Position numbers and translations under genes: made by a program. A stretch of DNA of 64,000 bases, taken from NCBI GenBank assembly GCA_019638615.1, contig JAHBTL010000001.1, forward strand, positions 310,001 through 374,000. The letters are read 5' to 3'. The notes under the pieces were generated by a model. It searched no databases. It was not told the DNA's origin and was given only the letters and a program-made list of their open reading frames with translations. Source of the DNA: Chitinophagaceae bacterium (GTDB lineage: Bacteria; Bacteroidota; Bacteroidia; Chitinophagales; Chitinophagaceae). Of the stretch, positions 10,356-20,233 are shown piece after piece; position 1 is the first letter of the stretch; the number at the start of each line of letters is the position of its first letter.

Positions 10356-11231
10356 ATGGCAATGAATTGGCAGGTATTCAGAACCCGGGCACTTACCGCA
10401 CTGGTTTTTGTGGCGGTAATGATGATTGGGTTGCTGTGGAACGAATGGAGCTTTTTCCTTTTATTTTCTGTTATTCATTTTGGCTGCTGGACAGAATACC
10501 AGCAACTTGTCGGGAAAACAGATCCGTCTTATAAAAATATTTCTTCTTTTCACAGGTATGGCGTCATGATAGCCGGCTGGTCACTGATGTTATATTGTAC
10601 AGGCGATCATCACGACCAATGGGGAATCAGCCCATCCTCCATAGGGCTGGCTTTAGGATTGGTATTTGCATTCGCCCTGCCCATGATAGAAATTTTATTT
10701 TCAAAACAATTTAATCTTAAACACATCGGCTATTCTGCACTGGGGTTGCTATACATATCCGTAAGCTGGTCGCTGATGATCCATATGCGCTTTCATCAAA
10801 ACGTATGGGAAACAGGCGCGGGAACCCTGTACGAAACAGGGTTCATCATTCCTTTAATTATTATCATCTCCATCTGGATCAATGATACGATGGCCTATAT
10901 AACCGGCTCGCTGATCGGCAAAACCCCTTTCTCTAAAATATCTCCCAAAAAAACAATTGAAGGCACTGCCGGAGGCATCCTGCTTTGTATTGTTACCATG
11001 GGACTGATCGCACAGCGTATGCAACTGCCGGTAATACACGTTTGCATGATAGCGGCCATTGCTGCTATAACCGGTACTGCCGGCGACCTGCTGGAAAGCA
11101 AATTAAAAAGAATGGCGAATGTAAAAGACAGCGGTCATTTTATGCCCGGGCACGGAGGTTTTCTCGACAGGTTTGATTCGTTATTGCTTGCTATTCCCGT
11201 GGTATGGATATACGTAATGCTGATGCTTTAA
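10356..11231 (+). CDS. cdsA: Phosphatidate cytidylyltransferase (CDP-diacylglycerol synthase)
   Basis: Makes CDP-diacylglycerol from phosphatidic acid and CTP in the inner membrane. The C-terminal signature (about residues 250-282) is present: ESKLKRMANVKDSG followed by MPGHGGFLDRFDSLL. Several transmembrane segments precede it. I take ATG 10356 (MAMNWQVF) as the start, not the TTG at 10335 that overlaps the previous gene. The neighbour psd acts two steps further along the phosphatidylethanolamine pathway; no pssA is seen here. Confidence 0.93.
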   Translation: MAMNWQVFRTRALTALVFVAVMMIGLLWNEWSFFLLFSVIHFGCWTEYQQLVGKTDPSYKNISSFHRYGVMIAGWSLMLYCTGDHHDQWGISPSSIGLALGLVFAFALPMIEILFSKQFNLKHIGYSALGLLYISVSWSLMIHMRFHQNVWETGAGTLYETGFIIPLIIIISIWINDTMAYITGSLIGKTPFSKISPKKTIEGTAGGILLCIVTMGLIAQRMQLPVIHVCMIAAIAAITGTAGDLLESKLKRMANVKDSGHFMPGHGGFLDRFDSLLLAIPVVWIYVMLML

Positions 11232-11233
11232 AT

Positions 11234-11264
11234 TTTGAAGCTCTGGACGCATTGCCTATTTTTG
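11234..11264 (+). promoter_or_regulatory. Bacteroidota-type promoter for psd
   Basis: TTTG (11234-11237), a 19-base spacer and TATTTTTG (11257-11264) fit the TTTG / TAnnTTTG consensus, about 20 bases upstream of the psd start codon. Confidence 0.6.
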
Positions 11265-11283
11265 CCCACTTAACCTTGCATAC

Positions 11284-11940
11284 ATGACGGTACATAAAGA
11301 GGGTTACCAAACCATTGCACTCTGTGGCTTATTTTTCGTAGTGTTGAATATTGTATTATTCTATTTCATGCCTTATAGCATGATATGGTTGTCGTGGACT
11401 TTTTTTATTGTTTCCTTCCTTTTCTTTTTATTTATCATTTCTTTTTTCAGGGTTCCGTCGCGGGTGCTTACCATCGACGAAAATAAAATCGTTGCCCCTG
11501 CTGATGGAAAGGTTGTAGTGATTGAAGAAACGACAGACCAGGAATATTTTAAAGACAAACGCCTGCAGCTTTCCATATTTATGAGCCCGGCCAATGTACA
11601 CCAGAACCTCAACCCGGTAAGTGGCGACGTAGTGTACAGCCAATACCACAAAGGCAAATACCTGGTGGCATGGGATCCGAAATCTTCTACTGAAAATGAG
11701 CGTCACTCGGTAGTGATCAGGCATCCTCAATCAGACATACTGGTAAAGCAAATTGCCGGCGCCGTAGCGCGTAGAATTGTCAATTATCTCAAAACCGGTC
11801 AGAAAGTGCAACAGGGAGGAGAGCTGGGTTTCATTAAATTCGGCAGCCGGGTGGATGTATTATTGCCCGTAGGCACAAAAGTGCATGTTGAGCTGAACCA
11901 GGTTGTTAAAGGCGGCATTACGGTGCTGGCAAGCTGGTAA
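11284..11940 (+). CDS. psd: Phosphatidylserine decarboxylase, short archaetidylserine-type
   Basis: Converts phosphatidylserine to phosphatidylethanolamine at the inner membrane. The 218-residue length, two N-terminal membrane segments (residues 10-55) and the motif FGSRVDVLLPVG near residue 195 identify the short family. Its Gly-Ser bond is the predicted self-cleavage site that forms the pyruvoyl cofactor. VAPADGKVVVIEE and FMSPANVHQNLNPVSG are further family motifs. It follows cdsA, forming a phospholipid-synthesis cluster, but appears to have its own promoter. Confidence 0.93.
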   Translation: MTVHKEGYQTIALCGLFFVVLNIVLFYFMPYSMIWLSWTFFIVSFLFFLFIISFFRVPSRVLTIDENKIVAPADGKVVVIEETTDQEYFKDKRLQLSIFMSPANVHQNLNPVSGDVVYSQYHKGKYLVAWDPKSSTENERHSVVIRHPQSDILVKQIAGAVARRIVNYLKTGQKVQQGGELGFIKFGSRVDVLLPVGTKVHVELNQVVKGGITVLASW

Positions 11941-12172
11941 AATGATAATAACGTGAGTCTTGGGTGCTAAAAATGATAATCAGCAGGTTGTTATACTTTT
12001 TTCTCCTGTTTCATCAATACTTTCCCGCAGCGTTCACAGCGGAGCGGCGTGGCAACGCATTTTTTCTTTGCGCCCTTTGCCTGCCCCCGTCCGTACCGGC
12101 AGTCTGGTTGAAACCATACTTTTTAAACTGGTTATATTACACCCAAAACGCACGTTGATAATACGAAATGTT

Positions 12173-12224
12173 GAGAGGTGAAAAGAGAATGATCATTGAT
12201 TGATCAGATCTCCTCTCACCTCTC
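12173..12224. terminator. Possible bidirectional terminator between psd and the convergent lipoprotein gene
   Basis: GAGAGGTGA (12173-12181) pairs with TCACCTCTC (12216-12224), with a smaller TGATCA dyad inside the loop and a partly T-rich tail. It lies between two convergent genes. The rest of the 303-bp gap shows nothing recognisable. Confidence 0.45.
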
Positions 12225-12243
12225 CTCTTTATCAGTTTTTCAG

Positions 12244-15200
12244 TTACTTACTGCACTTCCCGCTCTTTATATCATCCACTGTAGGATTATAAGCATTGGA
12301 AGAAACCCGGTAAACACCGGTGTTGCCACCGCCTTTTATAAGTTTGGTGATACCGCACAAACTGCTCAATACTTTATTTTCCGATATAGTGATCCCGTTA
12401 ATAGCCCCTTCCACATTTGCCAGTCCGTCAATATTGGTGAGCTTGTCATTGACGCTGATCGTGATACCATACTTCATGGATTTTATTTTTTCCAGCCCCT
12501 GCAGGTCTTTTAGCTCCGGATTACGCGTAAAATAAATACCTGAAATATCTGTAAGCGCAGCCAGCCCTTTGATAGAAGTGAGCTTGGTATTGGTCTGGAT
12601 ATAAATGAGCCTGTTTTCTTTTAAACCGGCTGATTTTAATTTTGCCAGCCCTTCCAACCCGGCCAAGCCGGTAGTGATTATCCGGGTATCCTGCCCGACT
12701 GATTCCAGGTTGGCGAATCCTGAAATATCTGTCAGATTCTTGCCGCCGATATTGAACATGCCGCCGATCGTTTTCAGGTTCTTAAATCCTTTGATGCCTG
12801 CAAGCGGGCCATCGTACCCCACCAACCCGTCGCCGGCGCTTGCTGCCTGTTCAAGGTTCAGGGAAAAAGGAAGGCTGGTAAGCTTATTGAACCCGTTGAT
12901 CGTTTTCAGCTTGATGCTGGCCCCCGGAATCTGGGCATTGGTAATGGTCAGGTCGCCGTTTACGGTTTCAAGATTGGCAAACCCATCGAGGTTGGTAATG
13001 CCGGGGCAATTGATAATAACAAACTGTCCGCATGTTTTTAAGGCCGGTAAATCAAAGGTAGTTAAGGCCTGCGTAGTTTCATAACCACCACTCATGTAAA
13101 ACCCATTCGGCAGCGACTCCAATACCTTCATATCAATGGTTGCGAGCTTTATATTGTGTGTTATGTCAACAGATCCGGCTTCTTTAAACTTAGGCATGCT
13201 TAGCGTGGCAAGCGCCCCGTTTTCTTTACAAACCACATTTCCTTTTTCATATAAAGGGAAACTGGCTGTTTTCAACGCCGCATTGGACGTAATGGTGAGT
13301 CCCCCCTGTGTTCCTGTTGATTTCAGCTTATCGGATACTGCCGTAATATCTGTCAGCACATCATTTTTGGTAATGCTTACCCAGTCTGCCATATCGGCCG
13401 GAATATTAATGCCCTGTAATGTGGGAAGTTTAACACACTGGTCAATGGTGAGCCTTGCCGTACATACAATTTTACTCAGGCCGCTTACAGAAGTAAGTGC
13501 GGAATTATCCGTTAATGTTAGTCCCCAGGTGCCTAATGTACCGCTGGCATTGGCAAAGGTATTCAGGTTCTCAAGCAATGAATTAGAGATCACCATATAA
13601 CCACACTTATCTACCGATTTGAGGTTGGGGATGGACAATGTTTTAAGAACAGGATTTCCTGTAATGTTGATGCTACCTCCCGACGCGCCTATATTTTCGA
13701 CAGATGGTAAGGTAAGCCCGACAAGGCTCAGGCTATAAGATATATTTATGCCCTGCAGGTTTTTATTGGCCAGTTTGGGAAAGGCGGCATTTACCAGTTG
13801 CCCGTTTTCCACTAATGTTAAAGAAGACATATCCTCCAGTTCCGCCAGCCCGCCAAGCGAGGTTATTGTATTTCTTCTCAGCTCAATGCCCCCCACTTTT
13901 TTAAGCTTGATGATGCCGCCAAGATCGCTCATGTTGGAAACATAGAGTATACCGGTTACCTCGGTATAAGCAGAGTCAATAAACGCCTGCAGCGTTGCGG
14001 CGTTTTCAATGACGTAATTTCCTTTAAATACTTTTGAATTGCCGTTGTTGCCGCCGCCATTATTGGCATCGCACACTTTTACCGGTTCCTGCAACATATA
14101 GGCAACAGAAGGATTGACATTTATTTTCATATCCGGGCTTCTTTTGCCGGTAGTTACATCATATATCGTCAGCACCACATTGTCTATCTTATTCTGCAAT
14201 GCCGTATAAAAAACATACTGCGCGGTAAAGCGGCCTTCATTCCCATAAACAGGCGCGGTGGTGCTTTTAACAATGGTATTGCCGCTTCTCATGCTCATAA
14301 AGGCATAGCCCGTGGTTATAGGTTTGTTGTCGCAATCTACTGCTATGCCGTTTACATTTACCACGGTTTCGCCATTGCCGCCGCCCCCGCCGCTTTGGGG
14401 AGGAAGGGTAATAGTGATTTTGGAAGGCGGGTTGGTTGGCTTTACTTCCACCGTTACGCTTTCTCCTTCTGTTGCAATGGTAGGCGGTGCAGGCTTTACT
14501 TCATCAGCCGTAGGTGAGTGGTCGGTGTTGGTAGGATAATCCGGGCCGCCGGGTTGTACAGGCGTCACCGTTACTTCCATTACATCCGATACCTGCGGCA
14601 GGGGAAAGGTAACATCGGTAGATGCGGACTTCGGTTCGCTGTTATTATCCCGCACAGGAGGCGGAATGGTATTGCTGTAAAGAGTGGTTTTGGTTGTTTT
14701 GTCCTTCACCGACAGTAAAAAGGTCGGCGGATTATTCACCAGCCTGTTAACATCATCGTCCGTAGAAACGCTGGACAGCTTCGGCAATATCCACCTGAAT
14801 ATCATTGGCAGGATCATCGTAGGATTCCAGTGGTCATAATTCCACATACTGAAGTGGGAAACCTTTCCGGTATATTTTCCATCAGCATACGAGCCGCTGC
14901 CTTCTTCTTTCCATATACCCTTTGTTTCATCAAAATGCCACATGGCTATGGTAGTCGCCGCCGATTTTTGCAGGGATTGCGGAACAGGTAAAGTGATGGT
15001 TGCCTGCATGCCGGACTTTAATTTTAATTTCTTACCCGCGCCATCCAGCAGGTCAATAGCAGCCATTCCGTAGGATATCAGCGCACCGCGTTTGTTCTCT
15101 GCATTATCCGCAGCAAGGTCGCCGGGCATCCTTGCAAAAAAATCAGGGCTGGTAGGGTTGATATATGATGAGACTACGTTTACCTGCCCGCTGTATCCTT

Positions 15201-15672
15201 CAATAGCGTTGGCAGGCAGTTCTACTTTAATGCCGCCTTTGGATTCTGCCACGCCGCCCGATGCCGCGTTAATAGAGCCGATGCTTTTCTGCGCCAGCAT
15301 TTTTATCAATGGCGGTTTCGACATGCCATCCTTCACCGGCTGAAATATGCGGGAACCGCTGAAATAACCGGTTTTGGTGGCGGTAATATAAGCACGTGCC
15401 TGGTCGAGCATGATATCTTTCAGGATAAAAATGCCATTCATGTCGGTAGTGGCGGCAGATCCTCCGCCGGACACGGTTACGCCCTGGAGCGGTGCATCCT
15501 GTTCATCCACAATCCTTCCGAATACACTGGTTTTAACAGGGACGCCCTCTTTGGGCAGTTCGGGTAAATGTGTTGTATCTCCGCCGGTGGGAGGCTCATA
15601 GAGATCGTTTTTCTGGCAACTGTTGACCATTATCACCAGTAGCATCATGGAGTAAAAGATTATTTTTTTCAT
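12244..15672 (-). CDS. Large lipoprotein with carboxypeptidase-regulatory and leucine-rich L-domain-like repeats
   Basis: A 1142-residue surface or periplasmic lipoprotein. The N-terminus MKKIIFYSMMLLVIMVNSC carries a lipobox with Cys19. Residues about 48-110 form a carboxypeptidase-regulatory-like beta domain (VFGRIVDEQDAPLQGVTVSG). Residues about 130-290 resemble the ZU5/FAM171-like region that follows it in related proteins (IKVELPANAIEGYSGQVNV). A Pro/Thr-rich linker leads to about 550 residues of degenerate leucine-rich or receptor-L-domain-like repeats (LTSISGLANLE-type units). The role is probably binding or adhesion; no ligand can be named. It is a single-gene unit, convergent with psd. 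Confidence 0.8.
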   Translation of the reverse strand: MKKIIFYSMMLLVIMVNSCQKNDLYEPPTGGDTTHLPELPKEGVPVKTSVFGRIVDEQDAPLQGVTVSGGGSAATTDMNGIFILKDIMLDQARAYITATKTGYFSGSRIFQPVKDGMSKPPLIKMLAQKSIGSINAASGGVAESKGGIKVELPANAIEGYSGQVNVVSSYINPTSPDFFARMPGDLAADNAENKRGALISYGMAAIDLLDGAGKKLKLKSGMQATITLPVPQSLQKSAATTIAMWHFDETKGIWKEEGSGSYADGKYTGKVSHFSMWNYDHWNPTMILPMIFRWILPKLSSVSTDDDVNRLVNNPPTFLLSVKDKTTKTTLYSNTIPPPVRDNNSEPKSASTDVTFPLPQVSDVMEVTVTPVQPGGPDYPTNTDHSPTADEVKPAPPTIATEGESVTVEVKPTNPPSKITITLPPQSGGGGGNGETVVNVNGIAVDCDNKPITTGYAFMSMRSGNTIVKSTTAPVYGNEGRFTAQYVFYTALQNKIDNVVLTIYDVTTGKRSPDMKINVNPSVAYMLQEPVKVCDANNGGGNNGNSKVFKGNYVIENAATLQAFIDSAYTEVTGILYVSNMSDLGGIIKLKKVGGIELRRNTITSLGGLAELEDMSSLTLVENGQLVNAAFPKLANKNLQGINISYSLSLVGLTLPSVENIGASGGSINITGNPVLKTLSIPNLKSVDKCGYMVISNSLLENLNTFANASGTLGTWGLTLTDNSALTSVSGLSKIVCTARLTIDQCVKLPTLQGINIPADMADWVSITKNDVLTDITAVSDKLKSTGTQGGLTITSNAALKTASFPLYEKGNVVCKENGALATLSMPKFKEAGSVDITHNIKLATIDMKVLESLPNGFYMSGGYETTQALTTFDLPALKTCGQFVIINCPGITNLDGFANLETVNGDLTITNAQIPGASIKLKTINGFNKLTSLPFSLNLEQAASAGDGLVGYDGPLAGIKGFKNLKTIGGMFNIGGKNLTDISGFANLESVGQDTRIITTGLAGLEGLAKLKSAGLKENRLIYIQTNTKLTSIKGLAALTDISGIYFTRNPELKDLQGLEKIKSMKYGITISVNDKLTNIDGLANVEGAINGITISENKVLSSLCGITKLIKGGGNTGVYRVSSNAYNPTVDDIKSGKCSK

Positions 15673-15925
15673 TCTGCCTTAGCTTTGAGTTGAAAACATT
15701 GTTTTTTGCAGAACAAAAATGGTTCTAACCAACACAAGAGGAAATACTTAATTTATAGTAGTATTACAAAAGGTTCAAAAACAGCCTATTGAAGCATTAG
15801 AGAGAAGAAACGGAAGGGAGGAAGAAATAATACCGGTATTTTATATACTCAATTTGTAGTATGCCCGGCATTTAGTAAAAAGGTTTGAGTATTTTTATCA
15901 GTCACCTCAAACAGAAAAAACGACT

Positions 15926-17905
15926 ATGTCTACCGGGTACAGGTATGCGCTGATAAGTATAATGTGCATATGCACACTGTACGACATGGCGCAAAACAAG
16001 CCGATCGACAGTTTACAACAACGCATTTACATCGCGGGCAACGACATACAAAAGCTTGAAGCCATCATAGAGCTATGCGCCGAATACAAAAGCATTAACA
16101 GGGACACATTGGACCATTACGCTTTTATGGCACGCGAACTGGCTTCACACACAAACGATCAACGGCTAAAAGACCTGGCAGAGCTGTGTGTTGCATACGA
16201 CTACCTGAGGTGGGGCTGGAGAGACAGCGCCATCTATACGGTGCGACCCATTCTCCAAAACAATAAAGTAACCCATATTGAGCAGCGCGCCCTGTATTTC
16301 AAGGCTTCAAGGGTAAAGGCAATGGCTTATGCCATGCATTCCTATTACCAGGAAGCGCTGTCCATACTCTACCAACTGGTAAGCGAAGCGGAGGCATATA
16401 AAGATTCCGTGACAACGGGGGAGAATATCAACAGCATTGGCTCTATAGCACTGGCAAGAAACCAACCCAAAGAGGCGCTGGTATGGCTTTCCCGGGCTTC
16501 CATGCTTTCTCAACCCAGCCCTGCATTCAATTCAATAAGGGCCGCCATTTATGTGAACACTGCCGAAGCCTATATGCAGCTAAAAAAAATCGATTCCGCC
16601 ATCTATTATATTGACAAGGGCGTTCAGCTTTTTAAGGAAACAGGTAATCTTTCAAACCTGGGAACCGCCCTGCAACGGAAATCTGCCATTTATATCCAGG
16701 CACGCAGGCAGGGTGAAGCTGAGGCCGCTTTAAAGGAAATGATTGCCGTACGGCAGCAATCAGGCGACGGTTCGATGTTCGTAGACGATAACCTGAGCCT
16801 TGTTGAATTTTACATGCAAACCAACCAGGTTGACAAAGGAATACAGTTGTGCAAGACCATGCTGGCAAAGGGTAACTTTAACGGCGCTCCTCCAAACGAC
16901 CTCAAGACTTTTACCGGCAGTATTCATATAAGACTGAGCTATTACGAGGCATTGGCAACCTGCTACAAAATAAAAGGAGAATCGCTGTTATACCAGCAAA
17001 CCCTGGAACAGATCATTGCCGCCAAGGACTCTTTTTACCAGCACAATTCGGCGCATGCCATAGCGGAACTGCAAACCAAATATGAAGTACAGAAAAAGGA
17101 AAACACGATTATCCAGCAAAAGCTCGACATTACAAAAGAAAATAACAGGTTTTATGCTTTGCTGGGCAGCGCTTTTTTTATAGCCATCATTGCATGGCTG
17201 CTGTTTACAGGCTACAGGAAACGTGAAAAGCTCAGGCTGAATATGATGCTGGAAAAAGAAAAAAGCATTGCGGCGCAATCTGTTGCCAGGGCGGAAGAGA
17301 ATGAACGGAAACGGATAGCCGCAGATCTGCACGATAACCTGGGCGCGTATGCGGCATCTATTGTATCGAACCTCGATTTTATAGAGCCCAAAACAGAAGC
17401 ACCTGAAAGCAACAGCGCTATCCAGGAGCTGCGCAATAATTCGCAGGCAATCGTATCACAGCTGAATGACACGATATGGGCTTTGAAAAAAGATGCCCTG
17501 TCGCTCACGGCCATCAGCGACAGGATAAAAATATTTATCCAGCGCATTCAGCGCAGCTACCCGCATATTGTTATCAATACCATTGAAAAAATTGAAAATG
17601 ACTTCCTGCTTTCCCCTTCACACGCATTTCACCTTTTCCGTATCGCGCAGGAATCTGTCAACAACGCCCTGCGTCACAGCAGGGCTAAAGAAATAACAGT
17701 TACCATAGAAAGCACAGCAGATACATGGAAAACCCTGATAGCGGACGATGGTACAGGTATAAAAAAAGAAAACAGCAACCAATCCGGGGGGAACGGGCTG
17801 AACCACATGAAAGAAAGAGCTGCGGAAGCAGGGTGGCGCATTGAATGGTTAAACAATCCCACAGGGGGAACAACAGTAGCCATATCACCGGCTACCATAA
17901 ATTAA
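15926..17905 (+). CDS. TPR-containing sensor histidine kinase, NarX/HisKA_3 type
   Basis: A 659-residue membrane kinase. An N-terminal signal sequence leads into a sensory region of tetratricopeptide-like repeats (about residues 40-390). One membrane helix (about 408-428) and a coiled-coil linker follow, then a HisKA_3 dimerisation domain with AADLHDNLG (phospho-acceptor His469). The HATPase domain has QESVNNALRHS, DDGTGI and GNGLNHMKERA. Partner of the LuxR-type regulator starting 41 bases downstream. The signal is unknown. Confidence 0.93.
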   Translation: MSTGYRYALISIMCICTLYDMAQNKPIDSLQQRIYIAGNDIQKLEAIIELCAEYKSINRDTLDHYAFMARELASHTNDQRLKDLAELCVAYDYLRWGWRDSAIYTVRPILQNNKVTHIEQRALYFKASRVKAMAYAMHSYYQEALSILYQLVSEAEAYKDSVTTGENINSIGSIALARNQPKEALVWLSRASMLSQPSPAFNSIRAAIYVNTAEAYMQLKKIDSAIYYIDKGVQLFKETGNLSNLGTALQRKSAIYIQARRQGEAEAALKEMIAVRQQSGDGSMFVDDNLSLVEFYMQTNQVDKGIQLCKTMLAKGNFNGAPPNDLKTFTGSIHIRLSYYEALATCYKIKGESLLYQQTLEQIIAAKDSFYQHNSAHAIAELQTKYEVQKKENTIIQQKLDITKENNRFYALLGSAFFIAIIAWLLFTGYRKREKLRLNMMLEKEKSIAAQSVARAEENERKRIAADLHDNLGAYAASIVSNLDFIEPKTEAPESNSAIQELRNNSQAIVSQLNDTIWALKKDALSLTAISDRIKIFIQRIQRSYPHIVINTIEKIENDFLLSPSHAFHLFRIAQESVNNALRHSRAKEITVTIESTADTWKTLIADDGTGIKKENSNQSGGNGLNHMKERAAEAGWRIEWLNNPTGGTTVAISPATIN

Positions 17906-17946
17906 GTATTGATCATCATTTCATACCGAACGAAATTGCGTTAATT

Positions 17947-18627
17947 ATGGACAACATCTCACTGGTAACAATAGCCCTGGCAGAAGACAATGCCATTAAC
18001 AGGAATACCTTCCTGCAAAAAATAAATCAGTTGCAGGGATATAAACTTGCTTTTGCAGCAAAAAACGGCAACGAATGCCTGGAGGAATTGAAGGGACTGC
18101 CGCTGCACCTGTTGCCGCATATTATTTTTATGGATATTGAAATGCCGGAACTCGACGGCATCCAGACAATAGCCCTTGCCAAAAGCCTGTATCCGCAAAT
18201 CCATTTTATTGTATTAACGGTATTTGATGACGATGAAAAGATATTCGATGCCATCAAAGCAGGCGCATCGGGTTATTTGCTTAAGCACGAAAACGCGGCG
18301 GCATTGCAGGATGCCATGGATAATATCCTGAAATACCAGGGTGCACCGATGAGTCCTGCCATTGCAAGAAAAGCGCTTCAGTTATTAAGCCGCTCAAACA
18401 GCGGTACAGAAGCAAAAACGGAAACTAATTTGCCTCCTGCCATCACCGAAAGAGAAAAAGAAATATTGCAGCAAATGGTGAATGGCTGGGATGCCAAACG
18501 CATTGCGTCTGCGTTGAACCTGAGTGTACTTACGGTTCGTAAGCACATTGCCAATATATACGAGAAGCTGCACGTTAATTCCAAAGCGCAGGTTATCAGT
18601 TTGGCGCATAAGAATAATTGGGTATGA
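17947..18627 (+). CDS. LuxR/NarL-family response regulator
   Basis: A 226-residue DNA-binding regulator. The receiver domain has the acidic pair AEDN near the start and the phospho-acceptor Asp63 in FMDIEMPELDG. The C-terminal LuxR-type helix-turn-helix spans about residues 160-220 (ITEREKEILQQMVNGWDAKR and TVRKHIANIYEKL). I chose ATG 17947 because the receiver fold begins there; upstream in-frame codons overlap the kinase gene. Co-transcribed with its kinase. Confidence 0.93.
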   Translation: MDNISLVTIALAEDNAINRNTFLQKINQLQGYKLAFAAKNGNECLEELKGLPLHLLPHIIFMDIEMPELDGIQTIALAKSLYPQIHFIVLTVFDDDEKIFDAIKAGASGYLLKHENAAALQDAMDNILKYQGAPMSPAIARKALQLLSRSNSGTEAKTETNLPPAITEREKEILQQMVNGWDAKRIASALNLSVLTVRKHIANIYEKLHVNSKAQVISLAHKNNWV

Positions 18628-18768
18628 TGGGGAGCTATCAGCATTCAGCTATCAGCTTATAAAGTTTCGGGTTTATAGTTTGTTGTTTCGGGTTTGCTTG
18701 TGCAATGCCCGGTATGGGTACAATAGTTCAACATTTGCTCCACTATGTTTTCCACGACATATGAAACA

Positions 18769-19057
18769 GTATCCTAAGTCGATTAAGTTATCAGCGAACG
18801 CATCAGGCAGGGCTCTGTTGCAGAGTTTACAGTAGTACAAAAGCTTAATCACGGCGTTCCGGGAAATTGCGGTAATAATTTCCCGGCGCCTGCCCGACTG
18901 GTCATTCAGGCGGGGCTTTTTGGTTACTTTTTTCCGCAAAAAAGTAACAGAAAAAAGCAGAGGGTTTGTAGTTGAAAGGAAAACTGAGTTTGTGCAACAA
19001 CAAATTTAAGTTCATAACCGGTTGATAAGCACCAGGCTGAATAATATGTATTGGCAG
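18769..19057 (+). repeat. Dispersed 300-bp repeat, copy 1
   Basis: Similar to copies at 32271-32583 and 39854-40160. It contains hairpin A (arms CCGGGAAATT / AATTTCCCGG, 18859-18886) and the palindrome at 18923-18948 (11-bp arms GTTACTTTTTT, loop CCGC). This copy has an extra small hairpin (GCCTG / CAGGC) between the two. The right end runs through GTTCATAACCGGTTGATAAG. No transposase is linked. Confidence 0.8.
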
Positions 19058-19279
19058 GCACGAGGAATCTATTGCAGCGTAATGTATATAGGCAAACGGG
19101 GTTATACCGAGAGTAAATGACAGCTTTAATCCGTATGACCTGTACCTATTATACTCTTTAGAGAAAATTTTAAAGACTGGCAAATAGAAAAGATATTAAA
19201 AATTGCTCATTAAATTTCAGTATTACTATTACTACCCTATCCTAATAATTTTTCTTACGATTATTGCGATTGCAAGACA

Positions 19280-19343
19280 GCCTCATAGAGGCTATCCGTT
19301 TGTAAAAAAATAAATATAACAACGTTCCTTGCACCGTAGGAGC
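19280..19343. repeat. Two short variable-arm hairpins
   Basis: GCCTC-ata-GAGGC at 19280-19292 and GCACC-gta-GGAGC (one mismatch) at 19331-19343. They have the same architecture as the four units at 34470-34695: 5-bp complementary arms that differ between units around a nearly constant 3-base loop. Confidence 0.5.
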
Positions 19344-19372
19344 TACCCTTATTATGCAAAAAAGTTTAAGAA

Positions 19373-19403
19373 TTGCCTGTAAAAATTTCTTCCCCTATCT
19401 TCG
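19373..19403 (+). promoter_or_regulatory. Likely promoter for pyrH
   Basis: TTG (19373-19375), a 20-base spacer and TATCTTCG (19396-19403) resemble the Bacteroidota -33/-7 pattern, about 20 bases before the pyrH start. Confidence 0.45.
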
Positions 19404-19424
19404 CAGCGCAAATTTTTCCTCTCT

Positions 19425-20138
19425 ATGGCACAAAAATACAAACGCATTCTTCTGAAGCTCTCCGGTGAATCACTGATTGGCAATAGCGGCTTTGGCCTGG
19501 ACCCCAACGTATTAAAACAATATGCACTGGAAGTGAAGGCAGTGCAGGATGCCGGGGTAGAAGTAGCAATAGTAATCGGAGGGGGAAATATTTACAGGGG
19601 GATGAATGAATCTGAAACCGGCATTGAACGCGCTCATGGCGATTATATGGGAATGCTGGCAACCGTTATAAATGGCATGGCGCTGCAGGCTTCTATGGAA
19701 AAAGAGGGCTTGTATACCCGGTTGCTGAGCGCTATTAAAATGGAACAGATAGCGGAACCCTATATACGCAGAAGAGCGATTCGTCACCTGGAAAAGAAGA
19801 GAATAGTGATCTTTGGCGCAGGTACAGGTAATCCATATTTTACTACAGATACGGCAGGCTCTCTGCGGGCGATTGAAATAAAAGCAGACGTGATCCTGAA
19901 AGGAACCCGTGTAGACGGCATTTACACTGCCGATCCTGAAAAAGACCCTGCTGCTACCAAATACGAAACCATCAGCTTTAAAGAATGCATCGACAGGAAT
20001 TTAAAAGTGATGGATATGACCGCCTTTACACTTTGCATGGAAAACAAATTACCTATCATTGTTTTTGATATGAACAAAACCGGCAACCTGCTGAAAGTAG
20101 TGAATGGGGAGAAAGTAGGAACGCTCGTGACCGGATGA
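19425..20138 (+). CDS. pyrH: UMP kinase
   Basis: Phosphorylates UMP to UDP for pyrimidine nucleotide supply. A 237-residue amino-acid-kinase fold with the expected motifs: [14 protein letters not shown] at the start, [35 protein letters not shown] and [17 protein letters not shown]. Length and motif order match bacterial hexameric UMP kinases. A single gene in this window; pyrF lies separately at 39 kb. Confidence 0.97.
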   Translation: MAQKYKRILLKLSGESLIGNSGFGLDPNVLKQYALEVKAVQDAGVEVAIVIGGGNIYRGMNESETGIERAHGDYMGMLATVINGMALQASMEKEGLYTRLLSAIKMEQIAEPYIRRRAIRHLEKKRIVIFGAGTGNPYFTTDTAGSLRAIEIKADVILKGTRVDGIYTADPEKDPAATKYETISFKECIDRNLKVMDMTAFTLCMENKLPIIVFDMNKTGNLLKVVNGEKVGTLVTG

Positions 20139-20233
20139 TCTATTTGAGATTTGAAATTGGAGATGGGGTACAATACCTCTTTTTCCTGATTTTGTTCGCG
20201 ATCTGAGCGAAAAGCTTCGTATATCCCTGGCAG

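Larger units (their letters stand above)
18628..19424. other. Repeat-filled gap with no gene
   Basis: This 797-bp gap holds low-complexity units (GCTATCAGCATTCAGCTATC at about 18636), copy 1 of a dispersed 300-bp repeat, two variable-arm hairpins and the pyrH promoter. Short open frames on the minus strand read as phrases like AEKSNQKAPP, which come from translating the repeat, so they are not annotated. Confidence 0.75.

Noticed and set aside
12320-15601. Several plus-strand open frames across the large lipoprotein gene
   Set aside because: They are antisense shadows of a single long coding frame on the minus strand and carry no motifs.
18902-19183. Minus-strand open frame of 93 residues with phrases like AEKSNQKAPP
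   Set aside because: It is a translation of the dispersed 300-bp repeat; the same phrase arises at the other copies, so it is not a gene.
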